From Isoetes taiwanensis (lineage: Eukaryota; Streptophyta; Lycopodiopsida; Isoetales; Isoetaceae): 64,000 nucleotides of DNA. A program made the translations under genes and the position numbers. This document shows, piece after piece, positions 10,746 through 22,022 of this stretch; position 1 is the stretch's first letter; each line of letters begins with the position of its first letter. The stretch spans positions 109,750 to 173,749 of the forward strand of contig JAJEKV010000395.1 of NCBI GenBank assembly GCA_021234155.1, in the 5' to 3' direction. The notes below the pieces were generated by a model, which saw only the letters and a program-made list of their open reading frames with translations, did no database searches and was not told where the DNA came from.

Positions 10746-11101
10746 GATCGTATGGATTCGCTTATAGCTGTTTGGAGAAGCAAATTGGGGGGGGGGGGTA
10801 TATAAAAGCGACCTGGCCTTTGACTACGGGCTTAAGTACCTCGTTAAGTGCCGTTTTAGTATAAGCGTTTCTCCATAAAGTTTCCAATACAAGTGTCATA
10901 AATTTTAGGTATAAATTTATACCGTTTACGTTCTATGTTGACCTCCATTTGTATAAATTTATACAGTCTCGTATAAATTTATCTGATCTACCGCTTCAAG
11001 TTTCCCTTCTACGTATAAATTTATACCATCTACGTATAACTTTAGGCTGGCCCGCTCTTCGTCGTATAAATTTATACGATTGTGGCGCTAACTTTACGAG
11101 T
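10746..11101. promoter_or_regulatory. Divergent intergenic region with TATA box and palindromes
   Basis: This 356-bp stretch separates the ATG of the methyltransferase gene (minus) from the ATG of the DUF7869-type gene (plus). TATATAAAAG at 10799-10808 is a good TATA box on the plus strand, and its core reads TATATA on the minus strand, about 55 bp upstream of the minus-strand ATG. It abuts a run of 12 G at 10787-10798. Palindromes GTATAAATTTATAC or variants occur at 10909, 10951, 10971, 11013 and 11064, with a decayed one at 11034. The consensus contains TATAAA on both strands, so each copy could act as a two-way TATA element. That role is inference. Confidence 0.6.
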
Positions 11102-14100
11102 ATGGCTCGAGAGAAAAGCTGCGCAGAGCCTCAACTCTGTTCGCGCGGGCTTCCTCCTGCAATGACTTTCACACCTCCTCAAGCTGACACCGGGGAAGTA
11201 GCCACAAAAATTCTGCCTCAGATATTCAAACCCCGGCTCTGTTGAGTTTACTCGGCCACGACCACCTCGGCTTCCACCACCCGGTTCAATTTACTCCACC
11301 ACACCACGCTGGCGAGGGTCGTTTGCCCCCACCAATGCGTTTTACTCCACCACAGGCTGGAGAGCTCGGACTACCTCCTCCGGTTCATTTTAGTAACGTA
11401 AGCCCATAGTCCAGCGCGTAGGCTCCCTCCCCGGGAGGCAAACCGCCAACTCCATCCATTTAAGCTAAATGGTACTACAACAAGTGGGGGCGATCAGCGC
11501 CACACTTCGGGGAGGCTGGTCAATTACGTCACCAACTTTGATTACTTTTTTCCCGAGAGAGGGAAAGCACCTCCCCGAGGACTTGCCCACACCAAACCTC
11601 TCGGCATCTACTAGTACACCTCATGTTGATCTCTCGGGGCGAAGAAACACCTCATGTTGATCTCTCGGGCGAGGACCTACCAAAGCCACAAGACTCTATG
11701 TTGAATTCAAAGCTCCACGCAAGTAAGAATCTTAAAGCGTAACTTACACAAGAAAGCATGTACAACCCAAAGAAAGAAAGAAACTCATGGGCCGAGGCTC
11801 ACTTGAGGGGCAACACATACAAAGCTTTGTTGTTCTCAAGCGTTGTTTGCTTAAGATTGGACTAAAGGAATTGAGGTTGATTCGTGATAGTTCTGAGTTC
11901 AATGACTCTGCTAGACCAAAGGGGCTACTTAGCCTTCAATATTAGGCGGATTATGGTGAGAAGTTTACTTACACAATTTGGTGGCCCCACCGTCACAATC
12001 AAACGACCTTTAAATTTTGATTCATGCTTTAGGCAGTGAGACGACTTGACCTTTGAAGAAAAAGGCGTGACAAGAATCCAGGCATTAATGACTCTCTTTG
12101 CCATTCGGGAGGTATATCCGAATTCATGCCCTTCAATGTGTTTTCTGGATGGAAGGTTTCTTTAAGGAGTCTTGCGAGAGACTCCCTAACAGCCCCATGT
12201 ATCACTTGAGTGACAACTTCCCGAAGCGTGAAGTCTCGATAATTATAAGGACATGTGTGTTGAGGCTGGAGAATGCCATATGCGCTACTCTTACTTCACT
12301 GTGCTCTGGAAAAAAGAGTTTTCTCGCGTGTCCATTCCTAGAAAGCACCGGATGTCTGTTTGTGCTACATGCTCTGAATTAAAAGCTCAGAGACAAAATG
12401 CAAGGACACTTCACACTAAAAGTAAGCTTCCAAAACATGTTCTTGCCTAGTTCTACTTAAAAGTAGGTTCTTTCCTAAACATATTTCCATTTCGGATGAA
12501 TGAAAAGAAACCGAACAAGCCGCAGAGAGAACAACAATCTTTGGAAAGGAGAAAATTGACAAAACATAGGAAGAAAGCCTTTGGAACAACCACTCAACTC
12601 ATATCGGTTGTTATTGATGGAATGGACAGGAAGAAGACCACCCTACCACATTTTGTCAATGTGCCTAAGGATCTTTCTTGAAGAAGATTTCATACACTGC
12701 ATGTTGTTGGTGCTATGGTATTTAATGGAAAACTATCTTGCAAGGCATTTTTGAACTATCAAACATTCATGCTGATCCAAATCTCACTATCACAATCTTG
12801 AATAAGCTTCTTTCCAATCTAGAACATATACCACGGTTCTATATCTTGACTAGACAACACGACAAGAGAAAATAAGAATCGGCGTTGTTTGCTTCACGTG
12901 CTATGCTAGTTGAGAAACAAATCTTCAAGAAGGTGAAGATTGGTTTCGCTTGTTGGTCATACCACGATCAAATTGATCGGATGTTGATAGGTTCTTTAAG
13001 CGTCTTGCTCGAAAAAAGCTCTCGACCTACCAGCAATGATTGAGGTTATCAAGATTCCTACAATCCTCGTCCGGACATCGAGTTATTAGAAGAAACTTAT
13101 GATTTCAAGGAATGGATTTTTCGGAGAGATCAACTGGGTCACTGTGCTATTGAGCACATTACATTTCAGCATCAGATCAAAATTTCACTTGTAGATGGCA
13201 AGGCCATCTTACAAGGAAAGAAATATGCCACATCCTTGCGATGGCGACCCGACCAGCAGCAGTATTCAATTCATTCGCACCATCCCCAATACTAGTTCTA
13301 TGCTCTCTGCCAGAGCAAATGCCTCTAAAAGCTTGAAAGAAATCACAAAAGTAAAAAGAAGGGGAAGAGCATTTGACTCAAACAAATCATTGGATTATAT
13401 TGAGACAAGTATTGATCGTGTGCTCTAACCACTTTGGGGAGGCGGATGCTTTATGGTGGCCTCAGTTTTTTTCAAACAGCGTGACATGTTGCAAGCTTCA
13501 TTACAAGGTCGAAGACCGGTTATATTCAGCGGCCATCTAGGCAAACTCTCCTGTGCAAGTTGAGAATCAAGAGGAACATGTAGAGATAATGGCTAGCTCA
13601 AATGAAGAAGATGTGAGTCATGTACACCGGCCCCAGACGCATACGGCACAACAAGTTGCTCGAGTCTCGGTTCGATGTCGAGAGATTGAAAGGAATGCTC
13701 ATAGCTGTCCCGGTGATAATGATGAATCACGGGAAGCCATTACGGCTAGCTAAAGTACTAGAGGTAACAAGAGGATGGAATTCCCACTCAATTAAAAGTG
13801 CACTTTGGATGAGAACAAATCTTTGCCAATGCTTTCGGTGGGAGTTATACTTTGGAGATGGTAAAAGCAGGAGTGGGAAGAGAGCAAAGTCCAAAGCAAA
13901 CACTTTGTCATAGATCTAGCTGAAGTAAAGGTTATTGCATATGACTTTGTTACGATTGCTGCTAATAAGTTACATTATGGTCACTCAAACTTTAATAAGG
14001 TCGGCATGTGGATTAGACAAACAACCTAGAAAGGTGGCCAAAAAAGACGATGATGAAGACTCACTTGTAGACAGTGAGGAAAAAGATCGTTCAAGTACAT

Positions 14101-14209
14101 CCAGTTTTGAGAGTGAAGCTGAGGATGAAGGCTCAAGTGATCAGGGATTAAATGAGTCTGAGGATGAGATGCATCCTGATATTGCTGCAAAATGTAAGTT
14201 TGTCCGATG
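11102..14209 (+). pseudogene. DUF7869-type transposon protein, degenerate
   Basis: The candidate start ATG at 11102 opens an exon with three proline-rich repeats of the type LPPPxxFTPPQA, ending at a GTAAGC donor (11398). Downstream pieces follow the DUF7869 order: VCATCSELKAQRQNAR (about 12350), SVVIDGMDRKKTTLP (12606-12650), LDNTTRENKNRR (about 12847), then VGHT and, one base out of frame, HDQIDRM (about 12950). FQHQIKISLVDGKAILQGKK (about 13170) and a region with KPLRLAKVLEV (about 13750) follow. The C-terminus (14035-14195) is strongly acidic. Stops and frame breaks between the blocks show it is dead or that small introns are missed. DUF7869 proteins are found in repeated eukaryotic elements. 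The conserved D..D..H/D residues suggest a nuclease or transposase, but the activity is unproven. Confidence 0.65.
11577..11670 (+). repeat. Two-unit direct repeat ACACCTCATGTTGATCTCTC
   Basis: The unit, about 33 bp long with its GGGCGAAGAA spacer, occurs at about 11614 and 11647. It lies in the probable first intron or early coding part of the DUF7869-type gene and has no evident function. Confidence 0.6.
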
Positions 14210-14591
14210 ACTCGAACATGTAAAGAACAGAAAGTGCAGGTGATGAGTGTTTGTCAAAATGTCCTATATTTTTGACAATTTTGTTCATAATTTTGTACAA
14301 TTTTCACAACCTTGAATATATCACTTCTTTATCAATCTACTACCCTTGCTATATTTTTTATTGCCTCTTTTTTGCTACACTTTATATAAGTAACTATTTT
14401 TTGTTCTAAATTAGGAGGATGAAAATTGCTATTTAAAATTTTTGCATGGAAGTTATGTTCAATCAACCCTCAAAAATGGTACCTAAATTACCTAAATTGT
14501 CGCACCTGTCACAAAAAAATCTTAAAAATGGACTTTTTTAAGGGAATTTTAGGGAATCTTTCAAAGATTCCTTTTGAAGTGCGTTTGGAGC

Positions 14592-14609
14592 AAATAAGTG
14601 CGTTTCATT
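14592..14609. repeat. Right terminal inverted repeat of E1
   Basis: AAATAAGTGCGTTTCATT is the exact reverse complement of the left end. It is followed by TTAA (14610-14613), the second target-site copy. A further AAGTGCGTTT word lies just inside, near 14577. Confidence 0.85.
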
Positions 14610-14896
14610 TTAAACTTTGTTCCAAGGCATTGTTCCTACTAAGACATTATTCCCTGTTTCGTTTTACCAAAAAGCATTATCAAAACTAGATTGCAGCTTA
14701 ATTCTGTCTCTATATTCTCAAGGGAAAACATGCAAGAAGCAGAAAAACATCTTAAATCTTCTGCTCCAGCTTCATTCGCCCCTGATTTTATTTTTGTTTT
14801 TCAGTCTCCCGCTCACAAAGAAGAAGTTGGAGATCACCAGAAACACATTGATTCATTTACTAGTACGCCATATATGGGATATTTACCCTTGAGAAG

Positions 14897-15230
14897 ATGG
14901 CACGCCTTCGTAAGGCACCTGGATTATTGTTACTTATTGGCTTCTCCTTACTCCTGCTTAATATTTCCAGCAGCAGCTACAGGGTATGAACATCCACATC
15001 TTTCTATCTTTTCACTTTTTGCTATCGTTAGTTACATGGTTTTCTTTCTTTCTGCATCTGTGTCTCCCCCCCCCCACATTTTTCTTACTTTGGGCATTGC
15101 AGATACGGCAAGGGTTGGAAGAAAGTTCGCAGGGATGGGCATCAGTTTCAAAAAGGCTACAGTTGAAGAAGGATATGGATTTATGGGGGCAGAAACTATC
15201 TCCGTCGAAGGATTGCTGGTCTAAAGCAGT
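14897..15230 (+). pseudogene. Possible 5' exons of a membrane or secreted protein gene
   Basis: ATG at 14897 opens MARLRKAPGLLLLIGFSLLL, a basic N-terminus followed by a hydrophobic stretch, typical of a signal peptide or signal anchor. The exon ends at AGG with a GTATGA donor (14984). A TTGCAG acceptor at 15102 leads to a second frame, IRQGLEESSQGWASVSKRLQ, then WGQKLSPSKDCWSKAV. Phase is consistent (0/0). No domain is recognisable and no further exon was found, since a T-run and AT-rich DNA follow. It may be a host gene broken by rearrangement, or a chance frame. Confidence 0.35.
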
Positions 15231-15234
15231 AACA

Positions 15235-16290
15235 AGTGAGATTTTTTTTTTTTTTTTTGTTTTTCCCTATCTTTTAGGGCCTATAGCTTTTGAACATAAA
15301 ACTACCTAGCAGGACATGGCAGAAATGGTGGCAATCTTTGGTATGGTGTCTTAGGGTGAAATGCACCATCACATTGTTAGCAAGCTAGCGTTTAACTTGG
15401 ATAAAGGTTTAAGTTTTCATCTGAAACAAAGGAATCAATGTTCAGAAACATTGAAAGCTCGAACTTAGGCTTAAAAAACTATAAATAAGAATAAAAACAA
15501 AAGACTTTGGAAGAACTCTATGCTTATAAAATTACTATGCCTCATGGACTTCTTGGGTTCGATTCCCAAAAAGGTTTTTCTAAGAGAACCTAAGAACAAC
15601 TAAAATATAAGCCAACAAGAAATTCTTATCTTTAAATATTTTATTTGGTAAAATGCACGTTGTTTTTGTAAATTCTAGTGTTTTCTTTTATTTGTATTTT
15701 TCACAAAAACAACACATGAAACAATAGCTATTTTTAAGAAATAACGTGTTAATATTTTTTATAACTACATTTGAAAATAAATATTTATATAAAACCAATA
15801 TGGATTTTATTTAAAACAATACTCGAAAACAACATCTACTTTAAAAAACCACGTATTTTTTTTTAGGAAACCAACATTTAAAAACAACATAGTTAAAAGA
15901 AAAAAATAGAAAACTCCATGTAGTTTCTAGCAAAATCGGACAAAATTCTATACGTGTTTTTTTAGTGTTGTTTTTCACAAAATAACAGTTAAAAACGACA
16001 TGTGGATTTTTTAGCTTTACAAAGAACCACTATCTATTTTTTAGGAAAGCAACACTTGAAAACCACATCTACTTCTAAAAAACAAGATGTAGACACACGT
16101 GTAATTTCTACGTGTAGATAATTTTGACAAAACTCTACGTGTAGACTTTTAACAAAAAAAACTACATGTATAAAAATTTGGCTAAAAACTACCTGCTGTT
16201 TCTAGCAAGATCGGACAAAAAACACCACGTAGTTTTTTTATGTTGTTTTTTAGTAAAAACCACACTAAAAAACAACATGTGGACCCAGTA
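15235..16290. other. AT-rich non-coding stretch with degenerate repeats
   Basis: A run of about 19 T begins at 15242. From 15640 to 16290 short words such as AAAAACCAC, AACATGTGG and GTTGTTTTT recur in an irregular tandem fashion, similar in style to 1528-1795. No gene. A T-arm-like TTGGGTTCGATTCCCAA at 15547-15563 is not part of a convincing tRNA. Confidence 0.45.
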
Positions 16291-16309
16291 TTGGGGTGGT
16301 TGTGGGGCC

Positions 16310-17480
16310 CTTGGGAGCTACAACCTTTTCTTGCAACCAATATTTGATGACGAGTCTATGGAGCTTAAATGCTGGCTTTGGCAGGTCAATGACTCAGCAT
16401 TGCGCCCGCTTGCAAGCGAGTATTTCTGATTTCTTCCCCATCTTATCTTCCTCCTTCGCTATGCTAATGACCTGATCTTGATCACTTCTCTTGAATCATA
16501 TCTCATTGCTCTCAAAACCTAGCTGCATCAAGAATTTCACGTAAAAAGTTTAGGATCTATATACCACTTTCTTGGCCTTCTAAGCAAGCTTTAGACTCCT
16601 TCCACATTCATCAAACCAAATATCTCCATGATCTTTTTTTGTAGACTGATATGCTTTATTGTAGTCCTGTTACAACTCCTCTAAAATTTGGCATCCCCCC
16701 TCGCCCAAATAACCCTCCATGCACCTCATGTCTTCTTCATGTCCAACATCAATACTATAATATACTTGGTACAGTCAACTTCACTGCAATATCAGCTCGT
16801 CCTGACCTTCTCTTCCTCTCTTCAAACTCAGCCAATTTGCAAATGATCCTCGTCACTCTCATTGCCTTCATTACATTGCTGGATCACTTTCCCTTGGCCT
16901 TCATTATACTGCAAGTGGGGGAGATAAAGTTGTTGATTATTCTGATTTTGATTGGGCCAATACTTCTGACTGCAAGTCAACCTCGGGTTATGTGTTTCTG
17001 TATATGCAAGTAGCGCTCAAGTGGAGCAGTTCTGAACAGTGATGTGTTTCTCAATCTACCACAGAGACAAAGTACTATTCTATTATGGCTTCAACGTTTG
17101 GCACTCGAGCTGCAAATTCATTCTTCTACAGGTCTTTCTCTGATGGTTGAGAATCAAGGGGCTATTGCCATTTCCAAATATCATGTTGATCATCAATGCA
17201 TGAAGCATGTGAACATAAATGCCATTTTATTAGAGATGTTCATCGAGGCCTTCTGCAACTAAGGTATTCTCCTACAAATGGCATGGCTGCTGACATATTG
17301 ACAAAAGCTCTTGCCCGTTCAAATCTTGCACACTTTCTAGACATGATCGGGCTTCTTCCTCCGCCACCAAAACCATGATCAATGGGGGTTCTTTCTACTT
17401 CTAAGGCCCAGATTCTCTGTGGCATCAAATGCCATAAAAAAATATCTACCGTTAACCAGATGTATGATTCCACTATGGCA
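16310..17480 (+). mobile_element. Ty1/copia pol remnant (RT and RNase H)
   Basis: Fragments in several frames follow the order of a copia pol 3' half. LLRYANDLILIT (about 16455) corresponds to the YVDD box of reverse transcriptase, with the second catalytic position altered. LHQEFHVKSLGSIYHFLG follows, then an RPDLLFLS piece (about 16800). The RNase H part includes DYSDFDWANTSDCKSTSGY (about 16930), VSQSTTETKYY (about 17050) and GMAADILTKALARSNLAHFL (about 17280-17340). Frameshifts and stops are many. It is an old dead copy and no LTR is recognised. It is opposite in strand to the copia piece next to it. Confidence 0.75.
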
Positions 17481-17527
17481 AAGGTAGTTCTTCCACAACA
17501 AAATCTACTCCGTTGCTCTGATTCATG

Positions 17528-18186
17528 TTAAGATCTAGAGAATGGCCTTGGGTAACAAGATGGTAAAAACATATAGGAGTAAGATGGCCCAATATGTGGT
17601 GCCACAAGGATTTGGGTGTGGGTGGAGTGGACACAAAATTGATAAGTTCTAGTGGAGCGGTCCCATCTTGAATCTGGTAGAGATTGCCAATGCATATGCC
17701 TCAAAAGAATTTTCTTTTCTGTGGCAAGAACATGACAAGTGTTAGAAGAAATAGCAACATGCAAGCCTGCATTTGTAAGTCGCTTAGAGAAAGTAAACAC
17801 TTCTGAAGACCAAGACATGATGAACTTCACACAGACAAGTTTGCAATGGCCAGATTGCAAGCGTATTTCAATTGTTCCAGAAGCAATGGCATGATCATCT
17901 TCCATGCGAACAATTCTTGGATTGGAGAAAAGGGAGTATGAAATCATGGCAGCTCTTTGAGATGTCATATGGCTTATAGCACCCGAGTCCAAATACCATG
18001 TGGGAGTAAGAATACGAGGATCAGATTCAAAGGCAGCATAAAGGTAACCTTGAACCATGTTAGGAGCTGGTGGATTAGGAGCTGGTGGATTAGGAGCTGG
18101 AGCTCGGCATTCTTTTGCAAGATGTCCTCCTTTCTGGCATCAATAACATGTTATCTTGTTTGTGATCAAACCGAGACTTCTTGGAG
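17528..18186 (-). mobile_element. Ty1/copia gag-protease remnant, half A
   Basis: On the minus strand a zinc-knuckle (CY-stop-CQKGGHLAKEC, with one Trp codon now TGA) is followed by three Pro-Asn repeats (PAPNP). Then comes the aspartic protease core WYLDSGAISHMT, with DSG in place of the active-site D-S/T-G. The open frame of 176 codons ends at 17528. The gag part upstream is not here. It resumes at 33061 beyond the Mutator-like element, since codons on both sides of the 9-bp duplication join in frame (TLKDP to SKKSRF). Confidence 0.75.
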
Positions 18187-18195
18187 GGATCTTTA

Positions 18196-18525
18196 GGACC
18201 CCGTATTTGGAGTCCGGGATCCAGTCTTTTCGGACAAATCTCGGTCAGTATTTCCGGACTCCGGTGACCAGCCAGACCATGGCCATGTGAATGCGATAGG
18301 AGGCATCAACCCCGCCATGCCATTCGGGCATGCATCTGAACCGTGCGGTTCAACTGCGTATGAACATACCAGGGGCTGCTGCCCAGGGTACTTCGTTCGC
18401 ACAAGCCCTACAGGTTCGTGGTACCTATGGGTAGATGCATTCAAGAGGGGGCCAGTTTTGAACGAGGCGTGAGGTGGTATTTCTGGGCGAGCGAGAACGG
18501 AATTGGCCATGGTTTTTCTGGCCAC
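18196..18525 (+). repeat. Left long inverted repeat of the Mutator-like element
   Basis: About 330 bp that matches 32725-33060 in inverted orientation with scattered differences and small gaps. Open frames across it are not genes. Confidence 0.8.
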
Positions 18526-18584
18526 CAGTGGCATGGTATTTCTGGCTATGATAACTAAGGTTATCACAACATAAATTGTTTTAC

Positions 18585-18721
<137 letters not shown>

Positions 18722-20024
18722 AATTTTAACGTCCGCGAAAACCCCATCGGGTTATGGGATCCAATACAAAAGAGGGGGCATAAGCCCGAACCAAAACGGG
18801 GGACAAAGTCCCATTACAAAAACCAAAATCCCCTAACAAGAACAAAACAATGCAAAAAACAATACAAATACCGACCAAAGCCGAGCAGAAGCGACTAGCC
18901 CAACCAAGGGTTTAGAGGCCACGGATCAAGAATAAGTGCTCTACCGCTCCGATATACTGCCCATTTTCCTTGGAGCCTCGCCTCTCGAACCTTGCATAAC
19001 TCGTCCCGTCACCGAGTTAATTGAACTGGGGAGATATCCTCTTGTACCGAAAAGGGAGCGCCCCTGAAATGACTCCCATGCCATAGCACATATAACCGAT
19101 CTTGGGATGTCGAGAACTGTACCAGAAGATGGCGTGGCCAGTCGGGTCGATTAGCACCCACTCGTCGCACTGTAAAAGTTCTTGGGCTTCGGATATGCTT
19201 AGTATCCGTGAAACAATGTGCAGCGACTTCGTTGTCCAAGCAGGAGTCTGTTTCTAAGATGCCTACTAGACGTAGGTTCAAGTAGCGGTCCTGCTCAGGT
19301 TGGCCTATACATGGGTTCTGTGTGCTATCGGACAGTCTCGCTGGTTCCTGTGTATGTGCCATGAGCTGCATCTTGCATTTGGACATCCAAATTCTCGAAT
19401 GGCGGTGCCTCTGGCACTCTCTCAGTTTGGACCATGGCATCTACCGCATCGTGTGTACGCGATTCTACCTGGTTGCACCTTTGCTCTCGCCTCGGTGCGT
19501 ACCATGGCATCTGATCACAATGCCTCAGTCTGTACCATGGCATCTGATCGCAATGCCTCAGTCTATACCATGGCATCTGATCGCAATGTGTGGGCAGATC
19601 TGTCCGGCGGCGAATGAAGGCTAGTATGATATATGTATTCTTTCATCAAGAGCTCCAATATTTCTAGAGCTTGCGCCCAACTATCCATAGGGAGCTGCAC
19701 GGAATTGGCGATAACTGTAACTGCCGACCAAACCGACTGCATCCTGGAGTGAATTGTAAGCAAGGGGGACTCTAGTGTGGCCAAGTTTGAGGATACTGAA
19801 GATGTATCTGCTGGAACTGTAGCTCCCGTGGGACCGAGGCCACTAAGGGGACTGTGCACGGGTGCAGAGGGAGGGGTCGGATATGGTGTGGCCTTGGGAC
19901 TGTGCTTGGGAGTTGAGGGAGGGGGTGGGCATGGTGGAACCTTCCCTGTGTTCCTCGCCATATCTTTAGCTTTCCGTGTCATGGCTAAGGGTAGGCAGAA
20001 AGAACAGACAGAACAAGAAGCCAA
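18722..20024 (-). mobile_element. LINE-type retrotransposon fragment (ORF1-like)
   Basis: Minus-strand frames: an N-terminal proline-rich part starting near 20024 (MTRKAKDMARNTGKV, PPCPPPPSTPK), a short minisatellite-coded repeat (LRSDAMVQTEA, three units at 19495-19595), then RLVGILETDS.. and VRRVGANRPDWPRHLLVQF, with FSVQEDISP (19009-19440) and KVREARLQGKWAV (about 18950). The RVG..P.RPR..LV.F..EDIS pattern resembles the RNA-binding ORF1 protein of L1-like LINEs. No reverse transcriptase is present. The 3' end is CCCGATGGGGTTTTCGCGG, then ACGTTAAAA and the GATA tail. Frames are broken. Confidence 0.6.
19495..19595. repeat. Minisatellite of about 33 bp, three units
   Basis: TACCATGGCATCTGATCGCA followed by ATGCCTCAGTC repeats three times with few changes. 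On the minus strand it encodes an 11-residue repeat inside the LINE ORF1-like protein. Confidence 0.85.
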
Positions 20025-20339
20025 AGGGGAAAAATTGAAACTGCTGGGGCCTGGCCTGCCAGGAAAGTCCCCTTACAGAATCGGATGTCTTGAGGCTGGC
20101 TAATCTGGGCGGGCTAACAAGTAACAGAAGCAGTTGTGTCGAGCAAAATTATGCCGAAGCAAGGGTTGACAAATCCTGGGTCAGATAGAATCTCAACACG
20201 GATGCCTTGATGCTGGATGACATGGGTGGGCAACAGATAACAGATAACAAACAACAGATAACAGAGGCGGTGCTGGGCAAGATCATGCTGAAGCAAGGAC
20301 TGCGGAATCGATGGCCGAACTTGTCGATGATGTGCTGAA

Positions 20340-20978
20340 TCTAGACTTTAGAGCAATATAACTATTGCTTATATTAAATTTGTAAGTGTAAAAAAAGCCT
20401 TTATTTGTTAGAAATTGACATAGTCCTCGCTAACAACAAGCTTGTCCTTATAATAACACTGGCTTATGGGATTCCTAATAATGTGTTATTCTCGTTGGCT
20501 TGGATTAAATTAATATGGTAAGTTAATATGGTATTTTTGGCCAAATACCTGGTATTTCTGGCCAAATACCATGGTATTTCTGGCCAAATACCTGGTATTT
20601 CTGGCCATGATCACTAAGGTTGTCACAATATATATTGTTTTAGATCAATACAACTATTAAATTTTTAAGTGCAAAAAAAGTCTTTATTTGTTACAAAGTG
20701 ACATAGTCCTCACTAGCCACAAGCTTAGCCTTTTAATAATAGTGGCTTCATTTTTTGTTTTAGAAATGTGCTATTTTCCCTGGCTTTGAATAGATTAATA
20801 TGGTAAGTTGACATGGTATTTCTAGGCATATAACATGGTATTTCTGGCCAATGCCATGGTATTTCTGGCCAAATACATGGTATTTCTAAGGTTGTCACAA
20901 GGCTATGCTATTTCTAAGGCCATGTCACAACATAAACTGTTTTAGATCAATACAACTATTAAATTTTTAAGTGCAAAA
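20340..20978. repeat. Tandem repeat of about 300 bp, split by E2
   Basis: Units begin near TAGATCAATACAACTATTAAA, pass through AAAAAAAGYCTTTATTTGTT and GACATAGTCCTC, and end in an inner array of about 22-bp units ATGGTATTTCTGGCCAAATA. Copies: 20340-20635, 20640-20935 and a third beginning at 20940 that is cut by E2 at 20978 and resumes at 30491-30770. A short piece of the inner array also lies at 18530-18580. Confidence 0.8.
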
Positions 20979-21000
20979 GGGTAAAAGCACGCTGTGGTGT
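20979..21000. repeat. Left terminal inverted repeat of E2
   Basis: 22 bp, identical to the reverse complement of 30469-30490. Confidence 0.92.
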
Positions 21001-22022
21001 TCCAATTCAGCTGTCCCCCCTGTCCCCCCAAAATGTGGCGTTGCATCCACCACTTTTGTGGTATGAAAGTATAATTATGGCACCGCTCAGCTGCCGTTAT
21101 TTAAGAATAGAGTCCCAATTTGTGGGGGAAATTCTAATTTCAAAAACTAAAATTCAAATTCAAATTCCTATTCTTTGGTCCCTTCCTGTTCTTTGCCTAC
21201 GTCCTGTTCTTTGGCTCCTCCATCTTTGCAAGCTCCAATCCATTGTGGATATGGATGTCAATGAGGTAATCGTCCACAAAGGCATTTCGGACGGTGAAAG
21301 CGAAGAAGAACCAAGGAACAAGAAATGTTGAAGAAAAGGCGCGAGGAAAAGAAGAAGAGAAGAAAAATTGGAGCTTGCGAGAATTGGCGAGGAAGGATCC
21401 GGTTCATCAAGAAGTGCAAGCGATGAAACCGTATTTGTCCTTAATTTGCTAACGTCTTTCCATAAAGCGGACCAAAAGAATGGAGGATACGAAGAAAGAA
21501 ATTTTACTTGATTTTTTGAGGGATAAAACATTGGAAAAATTCATAGGTGAAGAATTAAAGGATTTGGAAGCCAAGAGCATCGTTATAAGGAGCCTCTGGG
21601 ACTCCATGCAGATTGTCAAACTCTCTACCAGCAATGACTACCTAGCAGCCAAGAATATCTGCCTTGCAATGTCTGTACCACGCCGTGCAGATTCTGAAAC
21701 AAGTGACAAAATCAGCCAGCGAGATCTTGGAAAGATATTAGGTGTTCACCCAAGAAACCTGCAAAAGGCAAAGAAAAAGAAGGAAGAGATCGATTACAAT
21801 GGTGGTAAATGGGTTTCTTACAAGAGGGCTAAAAGATTCGATGCAATTTCAGATGAACATATAGAAAAAATTCAAAAATTTTGGATTGAAAACACCAGAG
21901 TGTCTCCTAACACAAAGAATGTTAGAACTAGAAGATTGGAGAGAAATGTAAGAGAAGAACATGCTGCCCACTATCTGGAGGAATCACAGGTTAGTTTATT
22001 TCTGTTATTCATGTTTTCTTAG

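Larger units (their letters stand above)
6235..14609. mobile_element. DNA transposon E1 with ParB-methyltransferase and DUF7869 genes
   Basis: The ends are perfect inverted repeats: AATGAAACGCACTTATTT at 6235-6252 and its reverse complement at 14592-14609. TTAA flanks both sides (6231-6234 and 14610-14613), giving a 4-bp target duplication and an element of 8375 bp. Subterminal TGAAAGATTCC words occur near both ends. The element holds two divergent genes: a ParB-like plus DNA methyltransferase gene on the minus strand and a DUF7869-type gene on the plus strand. Many copies of a GTATAAATTTATAC palindrome lie within it. Since TTAA is a short palindrome, chance cannot be excluded from the duplication alone. 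The same plan in E3, with AGCT, supports it. I could not assign it to a known superfamily. Confidence 0.82.

Noticed and set aside
7441-11080. CRISPR-like array
   Set aside because: The repeats are short palindromes with irregular spacing, related spacers and intron or promoter positions. No cas genes are present.
15490-15580. Possible tRNA gene
   Set aside because: TTGGGTTCGATTCCCAA can form a T-arm, but no anticodon arm, D-arm or acceptor stem could be matched around it.
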